NCBI GenBank assembly: GCA_002394535.1
Contig: DGUG01000052.1
Coordinates: 1 to 6,254, forward strand
DNA length: 6,254 nucleotides
From: Lachnospiraceae bacterium UBA4316
Lineage (GTDB): Bacteria > Bacillota > Clostridia > Lachnospirales > Lachnospiraceae
Direction: 5' to 3'
The notes under the pieces are model-generated. The model was not told where the DNA came from, made no database searches, and worked only from the letters and a program-made list of their open reading frames with translations. Shown piece by piece: positions 1 to 6,254 of the stretch. Within the stretch, counting starts at the first letter, position 1. Each line of letters opens with the position of its first letter. Position numbers and translations under genes: made by a program.

Positions 1-1394
1 TTGGCGGCGGTACATTCGATGTATCGGTTATCGAGATCGGAGATGGTGTTATAGAAGTTCTTGCTACAAGCGGTAATAACCGTCTGGGTGGTGATGATTT
101 TGATAACAAGATCACACAGTGGATGCTTGATGAATTCAAGAAGGCTGAAGGCGTTGACCTTTCAGGTGATAAGATGGCTATGCAGAGACTCAAAGAGGCT
201 GCTGAGAAGGCCAAGAAGGAACTGTCAAGTGCAACAACAACCAACATCAATCTTCCGTTTATTACGGCTACAAGCGAAGGACCTAAGCACTTTGATATGA
301 ACCTTACAAGAGCGAAGTTTGATGAGCTTACAAGCGATCTTGTTGAGAAGACGGCTGAGCCTGTTCGTACAGCTCTCAAGGATGCAGGTATCACAGCAGC
401 TGATCTCGGCCAGGTACTTCTTGTGGGTGGTTCGACCAGAATACCCGCTGTACAGGAAAAGGTTAAACAGCTTACCGGCAAAGAGCCCAGTAAGTCACTT
501 AACCCCGATGAGTGTGTAGCACTCGGTGCTTCCATTCAGGGTGGTAAGCTTGCAGGTGATGCAGGTGCCGGTGAGATACTGCTTCTCGATGTAACGCCTC
601 TTACACTTTCAATTGAAACTATGGGCGGTGTTGCGACACACCTTATCGAGAGAAATACTACGATACCTACGAAGAAGAGCCAGATATTCTCTACAGCGGC
701 TGATAACCAGACCGCAGTTGATATAAACGTTGTACAGGGTGAGAGACAGTTCGCAAGAGACAACAAGTCTCTCGGACAGTTCCGCCTCGATGGAATACCC
801 CCTGCAAGACGTGGTGTCCCGCAGATCGAGGTAACGTTTGATATCGATGCAAATGGTATCGTTAACGTATCAGCAAAGGATCTTGGGACAGGCAAAGAGC
901 AGCACATCACGATCACATCCGGTACTTCGATGAGCGATGATGAGATCGAGAAGGCTGTTAAGGAAGCAGCACAGTATGAGGCTGAAGACAAGAAGCGTAA
1001 AGAAGCTGTTGATGCCAAGAATGACGCGGATTCATTCGTATTCCAGACCGAGAAGGCTATGGAAGAAGTCGGTGACAAGCTTGATGCATCCGACAAGGAA
1101 AATGTTGAGGCCGAACTCAAGACCCTTAAGGAACTTGCCGAGAAGGCAGATCCGGAAAACATGACAGAAGATCAGGTTGCAGAGCTTAAGGCTCAGCAGG
1201 AGAAGGCTATGAGCGCAGCCCAGAAGCTGTTCGAGAAGATGTACGAGCAGTCTCAGGGAGCAGGAGCAGCCGGAGCAGGTCCCGATATGAGTTCATTTAC
1301 CGGAGCAGGTCCTGACATGGGTGGTGCATCTTCCGACAGCAATGGCGGACCGGCTGCAGATGATGTAGTAGACGGAGATTTTAAGGAAGTATAA
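1..1394 (+). CDS. dnaK: Molecular chaperone DnaK (Hsp70), 5' end missing
   Basis: ATP-dependent cytosolic Hsp70 chaperone that binds exposed hydrophobic peptide segments and works with DnaJ and GrpE. The reading frame is open from the first base (codons begin at position 3) and ends in TAA, giving 463 codons. Firmicute DnaK is about 610 residues, so roughly the first 150-170 residues lie upstream. The fragment opens in the nucleotide-binding domain with the phosphate-binding motif GGGTFDVS, continues with [10 protein letters not shown], and has the adenosine motif VGGSTRIP at 423-446. The interdomain linker LLLDVTPL is near 579-602. It is followed by the beta-sandwich substrate-binding domain to about 930, a charged helical lid to about 1250, and a Gly/Ala-rich disordered tail ending DFKEV, similar to the usual EEV-type end. 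The ATG at 123 is internal and not the start. dnaJ follows after 8 bases, so the two are almost certainly cotranscribed. Any CIRCE/HrcA control would lie outside the window. Confidence 0.97.
   Translation, partial: GGGTFDVSVIEIGDGVIEVLATSGNNRLGGDDFDNKITQWMLDEFKKAEGVDLSGDKMAMQRLKEAAEKAKKELSSATTTNINLPFITATSEGPKHFDMNLTRAKFDELTSDLVEKTAEPVRTALKDAGITAADLGQVLLVGGSTRIPAVQEKVKQLTGKEPSKSLNPDECVALGASIQGGKLAGDAGAGEILLLDVTPLTLSIETMGGVATHLIERNTTIPTKKSQIFSTAADNQTAVDINVVQGERQFARDNKSLGQFRLDGIPPARRGVPQIEVTFDIDANGIVNVSAKDLGTGKEQHITITSGTSMSDDEIEKAVKEAAQYEAEDKKRKEAVDAKNDADSFVFQTEKAMEEVGDKLDASDKENVEAELKTLKELAEKADPENMTEDQVAELKAQQEKAMSAAQKLFEKMYEQSQGAGAAGAGPDMSSFTGAGPDMGGASSDSNGGPAADDVVDGDFKEV
1271..1319 (+). repeat. 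Short near-identical direct repeat in dnaK tail
   Basis: Two 19-base copies at 1271-1289 and 1301-1319, differing at two third-codon positions and 30 bases apart start to start, both encode GAGPDM in the disordered C-terminal tail of DnaK. The repeat probably arose by in-frame duplication. Functional meaning is unknown. Confidence 0.7.
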
Positions 1395-1402
1395 TTTAAA
1401 TC

Positions 1403-2587
1403 ATGGCAGAGAATAAAAGAGATTACTATGAAGTCCTCGGCGTCGATAAAGGCGCCGATGACTCCGCTATTAAAAGTGCATACCGTAAGCTCGCCAAAAA
1501 ATATCATCCCGATATGAACCCGGGTGACAAGGATGCGGAGGCTAAATTCAAAGAGGCCTCCGAAGCTTATGCTGTCCTGTCTGATCCGGATAAGAGACGC
1601 CAGTACGATCAGTTCGGTCATGCTGCATTCGAACAGGGAGGACCGGGAGGATACGGCGGATTTGATTTCAGTTCAATGGACTTTACCGATATATTCGGAG
1701 ATATATTCGGAGATCTGTTCGGTGGCGGAAGATCAAGAGGCGGCGGAAGGTCATATAACGGTCCTATGAAGGGTCAGAACCTCCGGGCAAGTGTAAGAGT
1801 CACTTTCGAAGAGGCTATATTCGGCTGTGAGAAAGAGATAGAGCCGCTCCAGAAAGATGAGTGCAAGACATGTCACGGAACAGGAGCCAAGCCCGGTTCA
1901 AGCCCTGTTACCTGCCCGAAATGCGGAGGAAAGGGCCAGGTAGTATTTACTTCCCAGTCTCTGTTCGGGACTGTGCGTAATGTACAGACCTGCCCGGACT
2001 GCTCGGGAACCGGCAAGATCATCAAGGATAAGTGTCCGGATTGCCGTGGGGCAGGATATATTTCGTCTCGCAAGAAACTGGCTGTTTCGATACCTGCCGG
2101 GATAGACAGTGGTCAGGCTGTAAGGCTGCGTGATAAGGGTGAGCCCGGAGTGAACGGCGGTCCCAGAGGAGACCTTCTTGTTGAAGTTATAGTTGCCAGT
2201 CATCCGATCTTCCAGAGAAGGGACATGGATATTTATTCCACTGCTCCGGTTTCGTTTGCTGTTGCTGCTCTTGGAGGTGATATCCTTATTGATACAGTAG
2301 ATGGCAAGGTTGCATATACAGTTAAACCCGGCACCCAGACCGATACTAAGATCAGGCTTAAGGGAAAGGGTGTTCCTTCGCTTCGTTCAGCGAATGTAAG
2401 GGGAGATCATTATGTTACACTTGTAGTGCAAACTCCTGCCAAGCTCTCAAACGATGCCAAGAGGCTTTTGCGCGAATTTGATGCTGCAACCGATGATTCG
2501 CTTACCGCAGTAGAAAGGTACAAAGCTTCAAAAGGCGGAGGAGAGGGAGATAAGGCCGAAAAGAGGAAACACGGATTTAAGAAATGA
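1403..2587 (+). CDS. dnaJ: Chaperone protein DnaJ (Hsp40, type I)
   Basis: Co-chaperone that delivers unfolded clients to DnaK and stimulates its ATPase. The gene is complete at 394 residues, somewhat longer than the usual 370-380. Domains in order: J domain about residues 6-70 with the HPD motif at 35-37, which contacts DnaK; Gly/Phe-rich linker about 73-120 with the [11 protein letters not shown] stretch; and a zinc-binding domain with four CxxCxGxG motifs, at C154/C157, C171/C174, C197/C200 and C211/C214, all cysteines present. C-terminal substrate-binding domains follow (about 220-345). The last 35 or so residues are a Lys/Glu/Gly-rich tail, probably disordered. The start is the only ATG that gives the canonical DYYEVLGV beginning. 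Its nearest Shine-Dalgarno-like run, AAGGAAG at 1383-1389, lies inside the end of dnaK at a long spacing of 13 bases, which suggests translational coupling to dnaK. Confidence 0.98.
   Translation: MAENKRDYYEVLGVDKGADDSAIKSAYRKLAKKYHPDMNPGDKDAEAKFKEASEAYAVLSDPDKRRQYDQFGHAAFEQGGPGGYGGFDFSSMDFTDIFGDIFGDLFGGGRSRGGGRSYNGPMKGQNLRASVRVTFEEAIFGCEKEIEPLQKDECKTCHGTGAKPGSSPVTCPKCGGKGQVVFTSQSLFGTVRNVQTCPDCSGTGKIIKDKCPDCRGAGYISSRKKLAVSIPAGIDSGQAVRLRDKGEPGVNGGPRGDLLVEVIVASHPIFQRRDMDIYSTAPVSFAVAALGGDILIDTVDGKVAYTVKPGTQTDTKIRLKGKGVPSLRSANVRGDHYVTLVVQTPAKLSNDAKRLLREFDAATDDSLTAVERYKASKGGGEGDKAEKRKHGFKK
1688..1723 (+). repeat. 12-bp tandem repeat in dnaJ Gly/Phe linker
   Basis: Two perfect copies of GATATATTCGGA (1688-1711) and a diverged third copy (1712-1723) encode the repeated [12 protein letters not shown] segment. 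Repeats of this kind are common in the G/F region of type I DnaJ. The unit is a multiple of three, so copy-number change would keep the frame. Confidence 0.8.
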
Positions 2588-2601
2588 TGTGGGAATGAAT
2601 C

Positions 2602-2629
2602 AAGAACTGCTTACGGGCAGTTCTTTTTT
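2602..2629 (+). terminator. Intrinsic terminator after dnaJ
   Basis: A perfect 9-bp stem, AAGAACTGC (2602-2610) with GCAGTTCTT (2617-2625), closes a 6-base loop. The right arm runs into a T tract (2624-2629). It lies 15 bases past the dnaJ stop and should end the chaperone transcript before the signalling genes. Confidence 0.9.
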
Positions 2630-2631
2630 CG

Positions 2632-2660
2632 TTGCAAAAATAAGGATACTGCAATAAAAT
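2632..2660 (+). promoter_or_regulatory. Putative sigma-A-type promoter for the phosphodiesterase-HPt unit
   Basis: TTGCAA (2632-2637; 4 of 6 to the -35 consensus) is separated by exactly 17 bases from TAAAAT (2655-2660; 5 of 6 to the -10 consensus). It begins three bases after the terminator T tract and lies about 57 bases upstream of the next start codon. Position and spacing support it, but it was found by eye only. Confidence 0.55.
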
Positions 2661-2702
2661 GATAAAAGTGGATTCTAAATGATGAGAATATCGGGAAATG
2701 GT

Positions 2703-2708
2703 GGAGGT
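2703..2708 (+). promoter_or_regulatory. Ribosome binding site of the cyclic di-GMP phosphodiesterase gene
   Basis: GGAGGT is a near-perfect Shine-Dalgarno sequence ending 9 bases before the ATG at 2718, and it fixes that start codon. Confidence 0.85.
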
Positions 2709-2717
2709 AACTGACCA

Positions 2718-4424
2718 ATGAATGAATTCGGATATTCGGGAATACTGAAAAGACGAGTTCTTGTTGTTGATGATGAAGAGATAAATCGTGATATGCTGGG
2801 CAACATATTAAAAGACCAGTATGAGGTTGATTTTGCCGAAAACGGAAAACAGGCACATGAAATGCTTCATGCTCGGATGACACGGTACTCGTTGGTGCTC
2901 TTGGATCTTCTGATGCCGGAAATGGATGGTTTTGAGCTGCTTGGACTGATCAGGACAGAAGAGGTAACATCTAATATTCCGGTTATTGTAATGACATCCG
3001 AGAAGCCTGCCGAGGTGAGAAGTATCAAACAGGGGGCGGATGATTTTATTACCAAGCCGTATGATATGCCGGAAGTAATACTTGCAAGATGCGAGAGAAT
3101 CATACAGTTATACGAGGACAAGAGTATTATCAGATCCGCAGAAAAGGATGAACTTACCGATCTGTATACAAGGGAGTTCTTTCATGAATACATCAGGCAG
3201 ATAGACAGGAATTGCAGTGATCTGAGCATGGATGCGATAGTACTGAATATAGAGCATTTCCATATGCTTAATGAGATGTTTGGCAGGCAGATGGGTGACA
3301 ATGTGCTTAGAAAAGTAGCAGGCATGTTATCTGATATGCTCGCAGATGGGGTAGGTATCGGGTGTCGTCCTGATTCGGATTATTTTTATTATTATATTGA
3401 ACACAGAGATTCATATGATGAGGTATTTGCAACGCTTTCGAAGGAACTCTCCGGAATATCGAAAATACCGGGTGTACGTATCAGACTGGGAGTTTACCAG
3501 AACGTTGACAAGGATATTTCGATAGAAGACAGATTCGATCACGCAAAATATGCCTGTGACCGGATTCGGGGAGATTATAACCGACAGATATTCTTCTACA
3601 ACAGGGAAGAAAATGAGAAAGATCTTTATCACGAGCAGCTGATCAACGATATAGATGCAGCTATCGCCAATAAGGATCTTGTGGTATTCTATCAGCCTAA
3701 ATATGGGATACAGTGTGATGAGCCCGAGCTTCGGAGTGCTGAAGCTCTTATCAGATGGCGGCATCCGAAATACGGAATGATAAGTCCGGGAGATTTTATA
3801 CCATTGTTTGAGAGCAACGGGCTGATACAGAAACTGGATCATTTCGTCTGGGAAGAGGCGGCTCTTCAGATCAGAAAATGGAAGGATGAATTTGGCTGTA
3901 CGATTCCTGTTTCCGTAAATGTATCCAGAGTGGACATTTATGATTCCGAACTTGAAAATCGACTGCTGAAGATACTTAAGGATAACAGTCTTGATGCAAA
4001 AGACCTGATGCTTGAGATAACGGAATCCGCATATGCGGATGATGCGAGGGGATTGACGGCTGTTGTTGAGAGTCTTCAAGGCAGAGGATTTAAGATTGAG
4101 ATGGATGATTTCGGTTCCGGTTATTCGTCGCTTAACATGCTGACAGAGATTCCGATTGATGTTCTGAAGATGGATATGAAGTTTATCAGGAACATGAACA
4201 AGGATGCCAAGAGCCATAAACTGGTCGAGCTAGTTATCGAGATAGCGGATTATCTCGGAGTGCCGGTTGTTGCCGAAGGCGTTGAAGATAAAAATCAGGT
4301 GGACCAGCTTAAAGATATGGGGTGCGAGCTTATACAGGGATATTATTTTTCAAAACCGGTTCCGCCTGAGGAATTTGATAAGTTTATAAGAGCAGAAATT
4401 GAAAAGGGGAAGAATACGAAATGA
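2718..4424 (+). CDS. Response regulator with degenerate GGDEF and intact EAL domain; predicted cyclic di-GMP phosphodiesterase
   Basis: A 568-residue protein with no signal peptide or membrane segment, so predicted to be cytosolic. It is expected to hydrolyse cyclic di-GMP to pGpG under control of receiver phosphorylation. The receiver spans about residues 12-132: acidic pair D18/D19, phosphoacceptor D63 (LLDLLMPEMDG), T93 and K113 (TKPY). A GGDEF-like domain spans about 143-297. It keeps the DELTDLY entry motif, but the active site reads DSDYF (219-223) instead of GGDEF, and no RxxD inhibitory site precedes it, so cyclase activity is unlikely; a GTP-binding or scaffold role remains possible. 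The EAL domain spans about 304-565 with family metal and catalytic residues apparently intact: Q326 (YQP), E342-A343-L344, R346, N401, E433, D463/D464 in the DDFGSGYSS loop, K484, E520, E523 and Q540. The gene has its own likely promoter and a strong ribosome binding site, and overlaps the following HPt gene. The partner kinase and the controlled process (motility or biofilm are typical) are not shown here. Confidence 0.93.
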   Translation: MNEFGYSGILKRRVLVVDDEEINRDMLGNILKDQYEVDFAENGKQAHEMLHARMTRYSLVLLDLLMPEMDGFELLGLIRTEEVTSNIPVIVMTSEKPAEVRSIKQGADDFITKPYDMPEVILARCERIIQLYEDKSIIRSAEKDELTDLYTREFFHEYIRQIDRNCSDLSMDAIVLNIEHFHMLNEMFGRQMGDNVLRKVAGMLSDMLADGVGIGCRPDSDYFYYYIEHRDSYDEVFATLSKELSGISKIPGVRIRLGVYQNVDKDISIEDRFDHAKYACDRIRGDYNRQIFFYNREENEKDLYHEQLINDIDAAIANKDLVVFYQPKYGIQCDEPELRSAEALIRWRHPKYGMISPGDFIPLFESNGLIQKLDHFVWEEAALQIRKWKDEFGCTIPVSVNVSRVDIYDSELENRLLKILKDNSLDAKDLMLEITESAYADDARGLTAVVESLQGRGFKIEMDDFGSGYSSLNMLTEIPIDVLKMDMKFIRNMNKDAKSHKLVELVIEIADYLGVPVVAEGVEDKNQVDQLKDMGCELIQGYYFSKPVPPEEFDKFIRAEIEKGKNTK

Positions 4425-4756
4425 TTACTGTTGAAGGATTGAGGAATTTCGGAGCGGATACGGACGGCGCTTTGAGACGTTGCATGAATAATGAGGAATT
4501 CTATTTGAAACAGGTCAACAAAGTCCTGACGGGTACCTCTTTTGATAAGCTTAAAGAGGCGGTAGATAATGCGGATTTTGACGCGGCTTTTGAGGCTTCA
4601 CACGCACTAAAAGGAGTGTGTGGCAACCTTGGCCTTACTCCGCTGTATGAACCTATTGCCGAAATGACGGAACACCTGAGGAAGAAAACAGAAAGAGATT
4701 ATTCGTCATATATTGATGTAATAGCTATACAACTGGATGCGCTGAATAAGATGTAA
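4421..4756 (+). CDS. Stand-alone HPt-domain phosphotransfer protein
   Basis: A 111-residue, all-helical-looking cytosolic protein consisting of a single histidine phosphotransfer domain. The phosphorylatable residue is predicted to be H61, in the motif SHALKGVCGNLG (60-71), which matches the HxLKG signature of HPt domains. The N-terminal part (GADTDGALRRCMNNEEFYLK) resembles small HPt proteins common in clostridia. The ATG overlaps the TGA of the phosphodiesterase gene (ATGA, 4421-4424), and a Shine-Dalgarno AGGGGA at 4405-4410 lies inside the upstream gene. The two proteins are therefore likely made in coupled amounts. The simplest inference is that it passes phosphate to, or drains it from, D63 of the neighbouring receiver. 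It has no catalytic kinase domain, so phosphate must come from a kinase or receiver encoded elsewhere. No terminator is evident after it. Confidence 0.88.
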   Translation: MITVEGLRNFGADTDGALRRCMNNEEFYLKQVNKVLTGTSFDKLKEAVDNADFDAAFEASHALKGVCGNLGLTPLYEPIAEMTEHLRKKTERDYSSYIDVIAIQLDALNKM

Positions 4757-4757
4757 G

Positions 4758-4786
4758 TTGAATTGTAAGATCATATAACGTATAAT
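4758..4786 (+). promoter_or_regulatory. Putative sigma-A-type promoter for the DUF3048 lipoprotein gene
   Basis: TTGAAT (4758-4763) is followed by a 17-base spacer and a perfect TATAAT (4781-4786), 32 bases before the start codon. The -35 begins two bases after the HPt stop codon. It was found by eye; the consensus match is strong, especially at the -10. Confidence 0.7.
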
Positions 4787-4804
4787 GCTATTTGCTCGTT
4801 TGCT

Positions 4805-4809
4805 AGGAG
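4805..4809 (+). promoter_or_regulatory. Ribosome binding site of the DUF3048 lipoprotein gene
   Basis: AGGAG ends 9 bases before the ATG at 4819, supporting that start, which also gives a complete lipoprotein signal peptide. Confidence 0.8.
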
Positions 4810-4818
4810 TTAAAATAA

Positions 4819-5952
4819 ATGAAGATCAAAAAATTAACTGCTCTTGCGCTTATTATGTGCGCTACCGTGGTGTTGTCGCTAGGTGGGTGCAAGAAAGATA
4901 AGGAGCCTGCTCCCGCACCGGCAGTGCAGGAAGAGGAAACAGGTTCGGATAAGACAGAGACAGAGCCTGTTAGTAATACCGGATCGGAAGAAAAGGATCC
5001 TAATGAGCTTCCGGAAGGACAGATGAGGAGCTTCCTGTCAGGGCTTCCTGTAGATGAAAAAATAGGAAACAGGCGTCCGGTTGCTATAATGCTCAACAAC
5101 TTAAAACCCGCACAGCCGATGAGCGGAGTAAGCTACGCCGATGTTGTGTACGAATATGTTGTTGAAGGCGGAATAACAAGGCTGATGGGCGTGTTTGAAA
5201 ATTACGACGGCCTTGAGAAGATAGGATCGGTCAGAAGCTGTCGTGAGTATTTTGTATATACCGCACTCGAATTTGATGCGATATACTGTCATTTCGGTCA
5301 GGCGTCATATGCCGTTGAACTTCTTGACAAGGATTATGTGGATAATATAAACGGATTGGGTCCGGCCGGAGATGTGAGTTATTACAGAACAACAGACCGT
5401 CAGGCGCCGCATAATGTTTATACGAGCAAGAAAGGCATAGATGCCGGTATAGATATGCTCGGATACAGAAAAGATCATTATGACGGTTATAAAGGTAAAT
5501 TCAAGTTCTGCGATCTTGACAAGGAAGTTACAAACGAGGACGGATACAGTGCAAAGCATATAGAGCCCAAATACAAGATCAACAAGCCCTGGTTTGACTA
5601 TAACGAGAAAACCGGCAAGTATGACAGGTTCCAGTATGACGGACCGCAGACAGATGATCTTACGGATGAACAGTTATCATATGATAATGTTATCCTTCAG
5701 TACAACTTCTGGGTACAGCTTGATGATAAGGATTATCTTGCATTTGACTGTCATCAGGGAGGAGCTATCCAGTACTGTACAAAAGGAAAATGCATTCCCG
5801 GAACGTGGAAGAGAGAGATTAACGAAGATAATTACGATATGTCCGCAATAAGATACTACGATATGGACGGTAATGAGATCGAGATCAACAACGGTAAGAC
5901 GTTTATATGTGTCATACAGAATGATGAGGTCGAAAACGTAGTGGTTGAATAA
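4819..5952 (+). CDS. DUF3048 (YerB-like) putative lipoprotein, function unknown
   Basis: A 377-residue predicted lipoprotein, anchored on the outer face of the membrane. The signal peptide has a basic start (MKIKK), a hydrophobic core and the lipobox LGGC, with the lipidated cysteine at C24. Residues 25-75 are a Pro/Glu/Thr/Ser-rich acidic linker. The folded part begins near RRPVAIMLNN (85-94) and fits the two-part DUF3048 family. The N-terminal part has YADVVYEYVVEGGITRLM (106-123), GSVRSCREYF (136-145) and APHNVYTS (196-203). The C-terminal part has the GTWKR motif (328-332), IRYYDMDG (344-351) and NNGKTFICVI (357-366). B. subtilis YerB is the best-known family member, and no biochemical activity is established for the family that I can cite. 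The gene is flanked by its own promoter and a strong terminator, so it appears to be a single-gene unit. A cell-envelope role is inferred only from the lipobox. Family assignment is from recognised motifs, without a search. Confidence 0.88.
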   Translation: MKIKKLTALALIMCATVVLSLGGCKKDKEPAPAPAVQEEETGSDKTETEPVSNTGSEEKDPNELPEGQMRSFLSGLPVDEKIGNRRPVAIMLNNLKPAQPMSGVSYADVVYEYVVEGGITRLMGVFENYDGLEKIGSVRSCREYFVYTALEFDAIYCHFGQASYAVELLDKDYVDNINGLGPAGDVSYYRTTDRQAPHNVYTSKKGIDAGIDMLGYRKDHYDGYKGKFKFCDLDKEVTNEDGYSAKHIEPKYKINKPWFDYNEKTGKYDRFQYDGPQTDDLTDEQLSYDNVILQYNFWVQLDDKDYLAFDCHQGGAIQYCTKGKCIPGTWKREINEDNYDMSAIRYYDMDGNEIEINNGKTFICVIQNDEVENVVVE

Positions 5953-5962
5953 GAGTTTTATG

Positions 5963-5988
5963 CAGGGCCTTTTAAGGGCCCTGTTTTT
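5963..5988 (+). terminator. Intrinsic terminator after the DUF3048 gene
   Basis: The stem CAGGGCC (5963-5969) pairs perfectly with GGCCCTG (5977-5983), extended by a possible T-G and T-A pair around a very short loop. It is followed directly by five T residues (5984-5988). It starts 11 bases after the stop codon. Confidence 0.92.
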
Positions 5989-6004
5989 GAATGTGATGTT
6001 CAAA
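5986..6004. repeat. Imperfect palindrome upstream of prmA
   Basis: TTTGAA (5986-5991) and TTCAAA (5999-6004) form an inverted repeat with a 7-base spacer, overlapping the end of the terminator T tract and lying 35 bases before the prmA start. It could be a protein-binding site or chance in AT-rich DNA. No convincing -10 box was found in this 51-base gap. Confidence 0.25.
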
Positions 6005-6039
6005 TACAGAGAACATTGTATCAGAGAGAGACAAATAAT

Positions 6040-6254
6040 ATGAAGTACAGTAAATACACAATAGAAACGGTTACCGAAGCAGAAGACATTATTATAAGCA
6101 TGCTCGATGACCTGGGGGTAGAGGGTGCCCAGATAGAGGATAAGATTCCTCTTTCAGAGGACGAACTGGCCGGAATGTTTGTTGACATCGGACCTGAAGA
6201 GTCTGTTGACGACGGCAAAGCTTATATATCGTTTTATCTTGATGCATCAGAAGA
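6040..6254 (+). CDS. prmA: Ribosomal protein L11 methyltransferase PrmA, N-terminal fragment (3' end outside window)
   Basis: PrmA is a cytosolic S-adenosylmethionine-dependent enzyme that methylates ribosomal protein L11. Only 71 codons and two bases are present, of a usual length near 300-320. This corresponds to the N-terminal L11-recognition domain; the methyltransferase fold lies beyond the window. The start MKYSKYTIETVTEAEDII and the segment LGVEGAQIEDKIPLSEDEL resemble the beginning of clostridial PrmA proteins as I recall them. Gene order supports the call, because prmA commonly lies just after dnaJ in Firmicutes. The Shine-Dalgarno is weak: a run of GA repeats at 6023-6030, 9 bases before the ATG. 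No clear promoter is visible between the preceding terminator and this start, so its transcription is unexplained. A short alternative ORF on the opposite strand is a shadow. Confidence 0.85.
   Translation, partial: MKYSKYTIETVTEAEDIIISMLDDLGVEGAQIEDKIPLSEDELAGMFVDIGPEESVDDGKAYISFYLDASE

Noticed and set aside
123..125. ATG at 123 as the dnaK start
   Set aside because: The same frame is open to the window edge and encodes the conserved GGGTFDVS and [10 protein letters not shown] segments upstream, so this is an internal methionine.
536..1162. 208-residue open frame on the minus strand inside dnaK
   Set aside because: It lies fully antisense to a well-supported dnaK, has Ser/Leu-rich shadow composition and matches no family I recognise.
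2661..2702. Possible riboswitch or leader RNA before the phosphodiesterase gene
   Set aside because: The leader is only about 50 bases, with no visible stem structure or conserved aptamer core such as that of a cyclic di-GMP riboswitch.
3411..4217. 268-residue open frame on the minus strand inside the phosphodiesterase gene
   Set aside because: It is antisense to the catalytic EAL region, whose conserved motifs require the plus-strand frame. No ribosome binding site or recognisable domain was seen.
4791..4806. Direct repeat TTTGCTCG/TTTGCTAG before the lipoprotein gene
   Set aside because: It is only 8 bases with one mismatch, between promoter and ribosome binding site; likely chance.
5677..6218. 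Minus-strand open frames at 5677-6003 and 6021-6218
   Set aside because: They oppose the DUF3048 gene end and the start of prmA, cross a terminator in one case, and show no known family features.

Overview
The window looks like chromosomal DNA from an anaerobic Clostridia-type Firmicute, most probably Lachnospiraceae (a Butyrivibrio, Pseudobutyrivibrio or Roseburia-like organism). This is inferred from protein style: DnaK and DnaJ read like the Firmicute forms, a lipoprotein of the YerB/DUF3048 family is present, and the last gene starts like a clostridial PrmA. The base composition is moderate, AGA and ATA codons are common, and Shine-Dalgarno sites are purine-rich. All genes lie on the + strand and are tightly packed. 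I see no mobile element, CRISPR array, tRNA or rRNA.

Layout: (1) 1-1394, the 3' three quarters of dnaK, followed after 8 bases by complete dnaJ (1403-2587) and a clear intrinsic terminator (2602-2629). This is the distal end of the usual hrcA-grpE-dnaK-dnaJ chaperone operon; anything upstream is outside the window. (2) 2632-4756, a two-gene signalling unit with its own likely promoter. The first gene is a soluble response-regulator protein (receiver, degenerate GGDEF, intact EAL), predicted to hydrolyse cyclic di-GMP. The second is a stand-alone 111-residue HPt phosphotransfer protein whose start codon overlaps the stop of the first. (3) 4758-5988, a monocistronic unit with a good promoter, a DUF3048 lipoprotein gene and a strong terminator. 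(4) 6040 to the end, the first 71 codons of a gene recognised as prmA (ribosomal protein L11 methyltransferase).

How it fits together: DnaK and DnaJ are chaperone partners. In many clostridia prmA follows dnaJ closely, so the signalling pair and the lipoprotein gene appear to sit inside an otherwise conserved chaperone/translation neighbourhood, each insulated by its own promoter or terminator. The HPt protein is a plausible phosphate donor or sink for the adjacent receiver domain, which would tie cyclic di-GMP breakdown to a histidine kinase encoded elsewhere. No wholly new system is evident. The most interesting points are the translationally coupled phosphodiesterase-HPt pair and the DUF3048 lipoprotein of unknown function.
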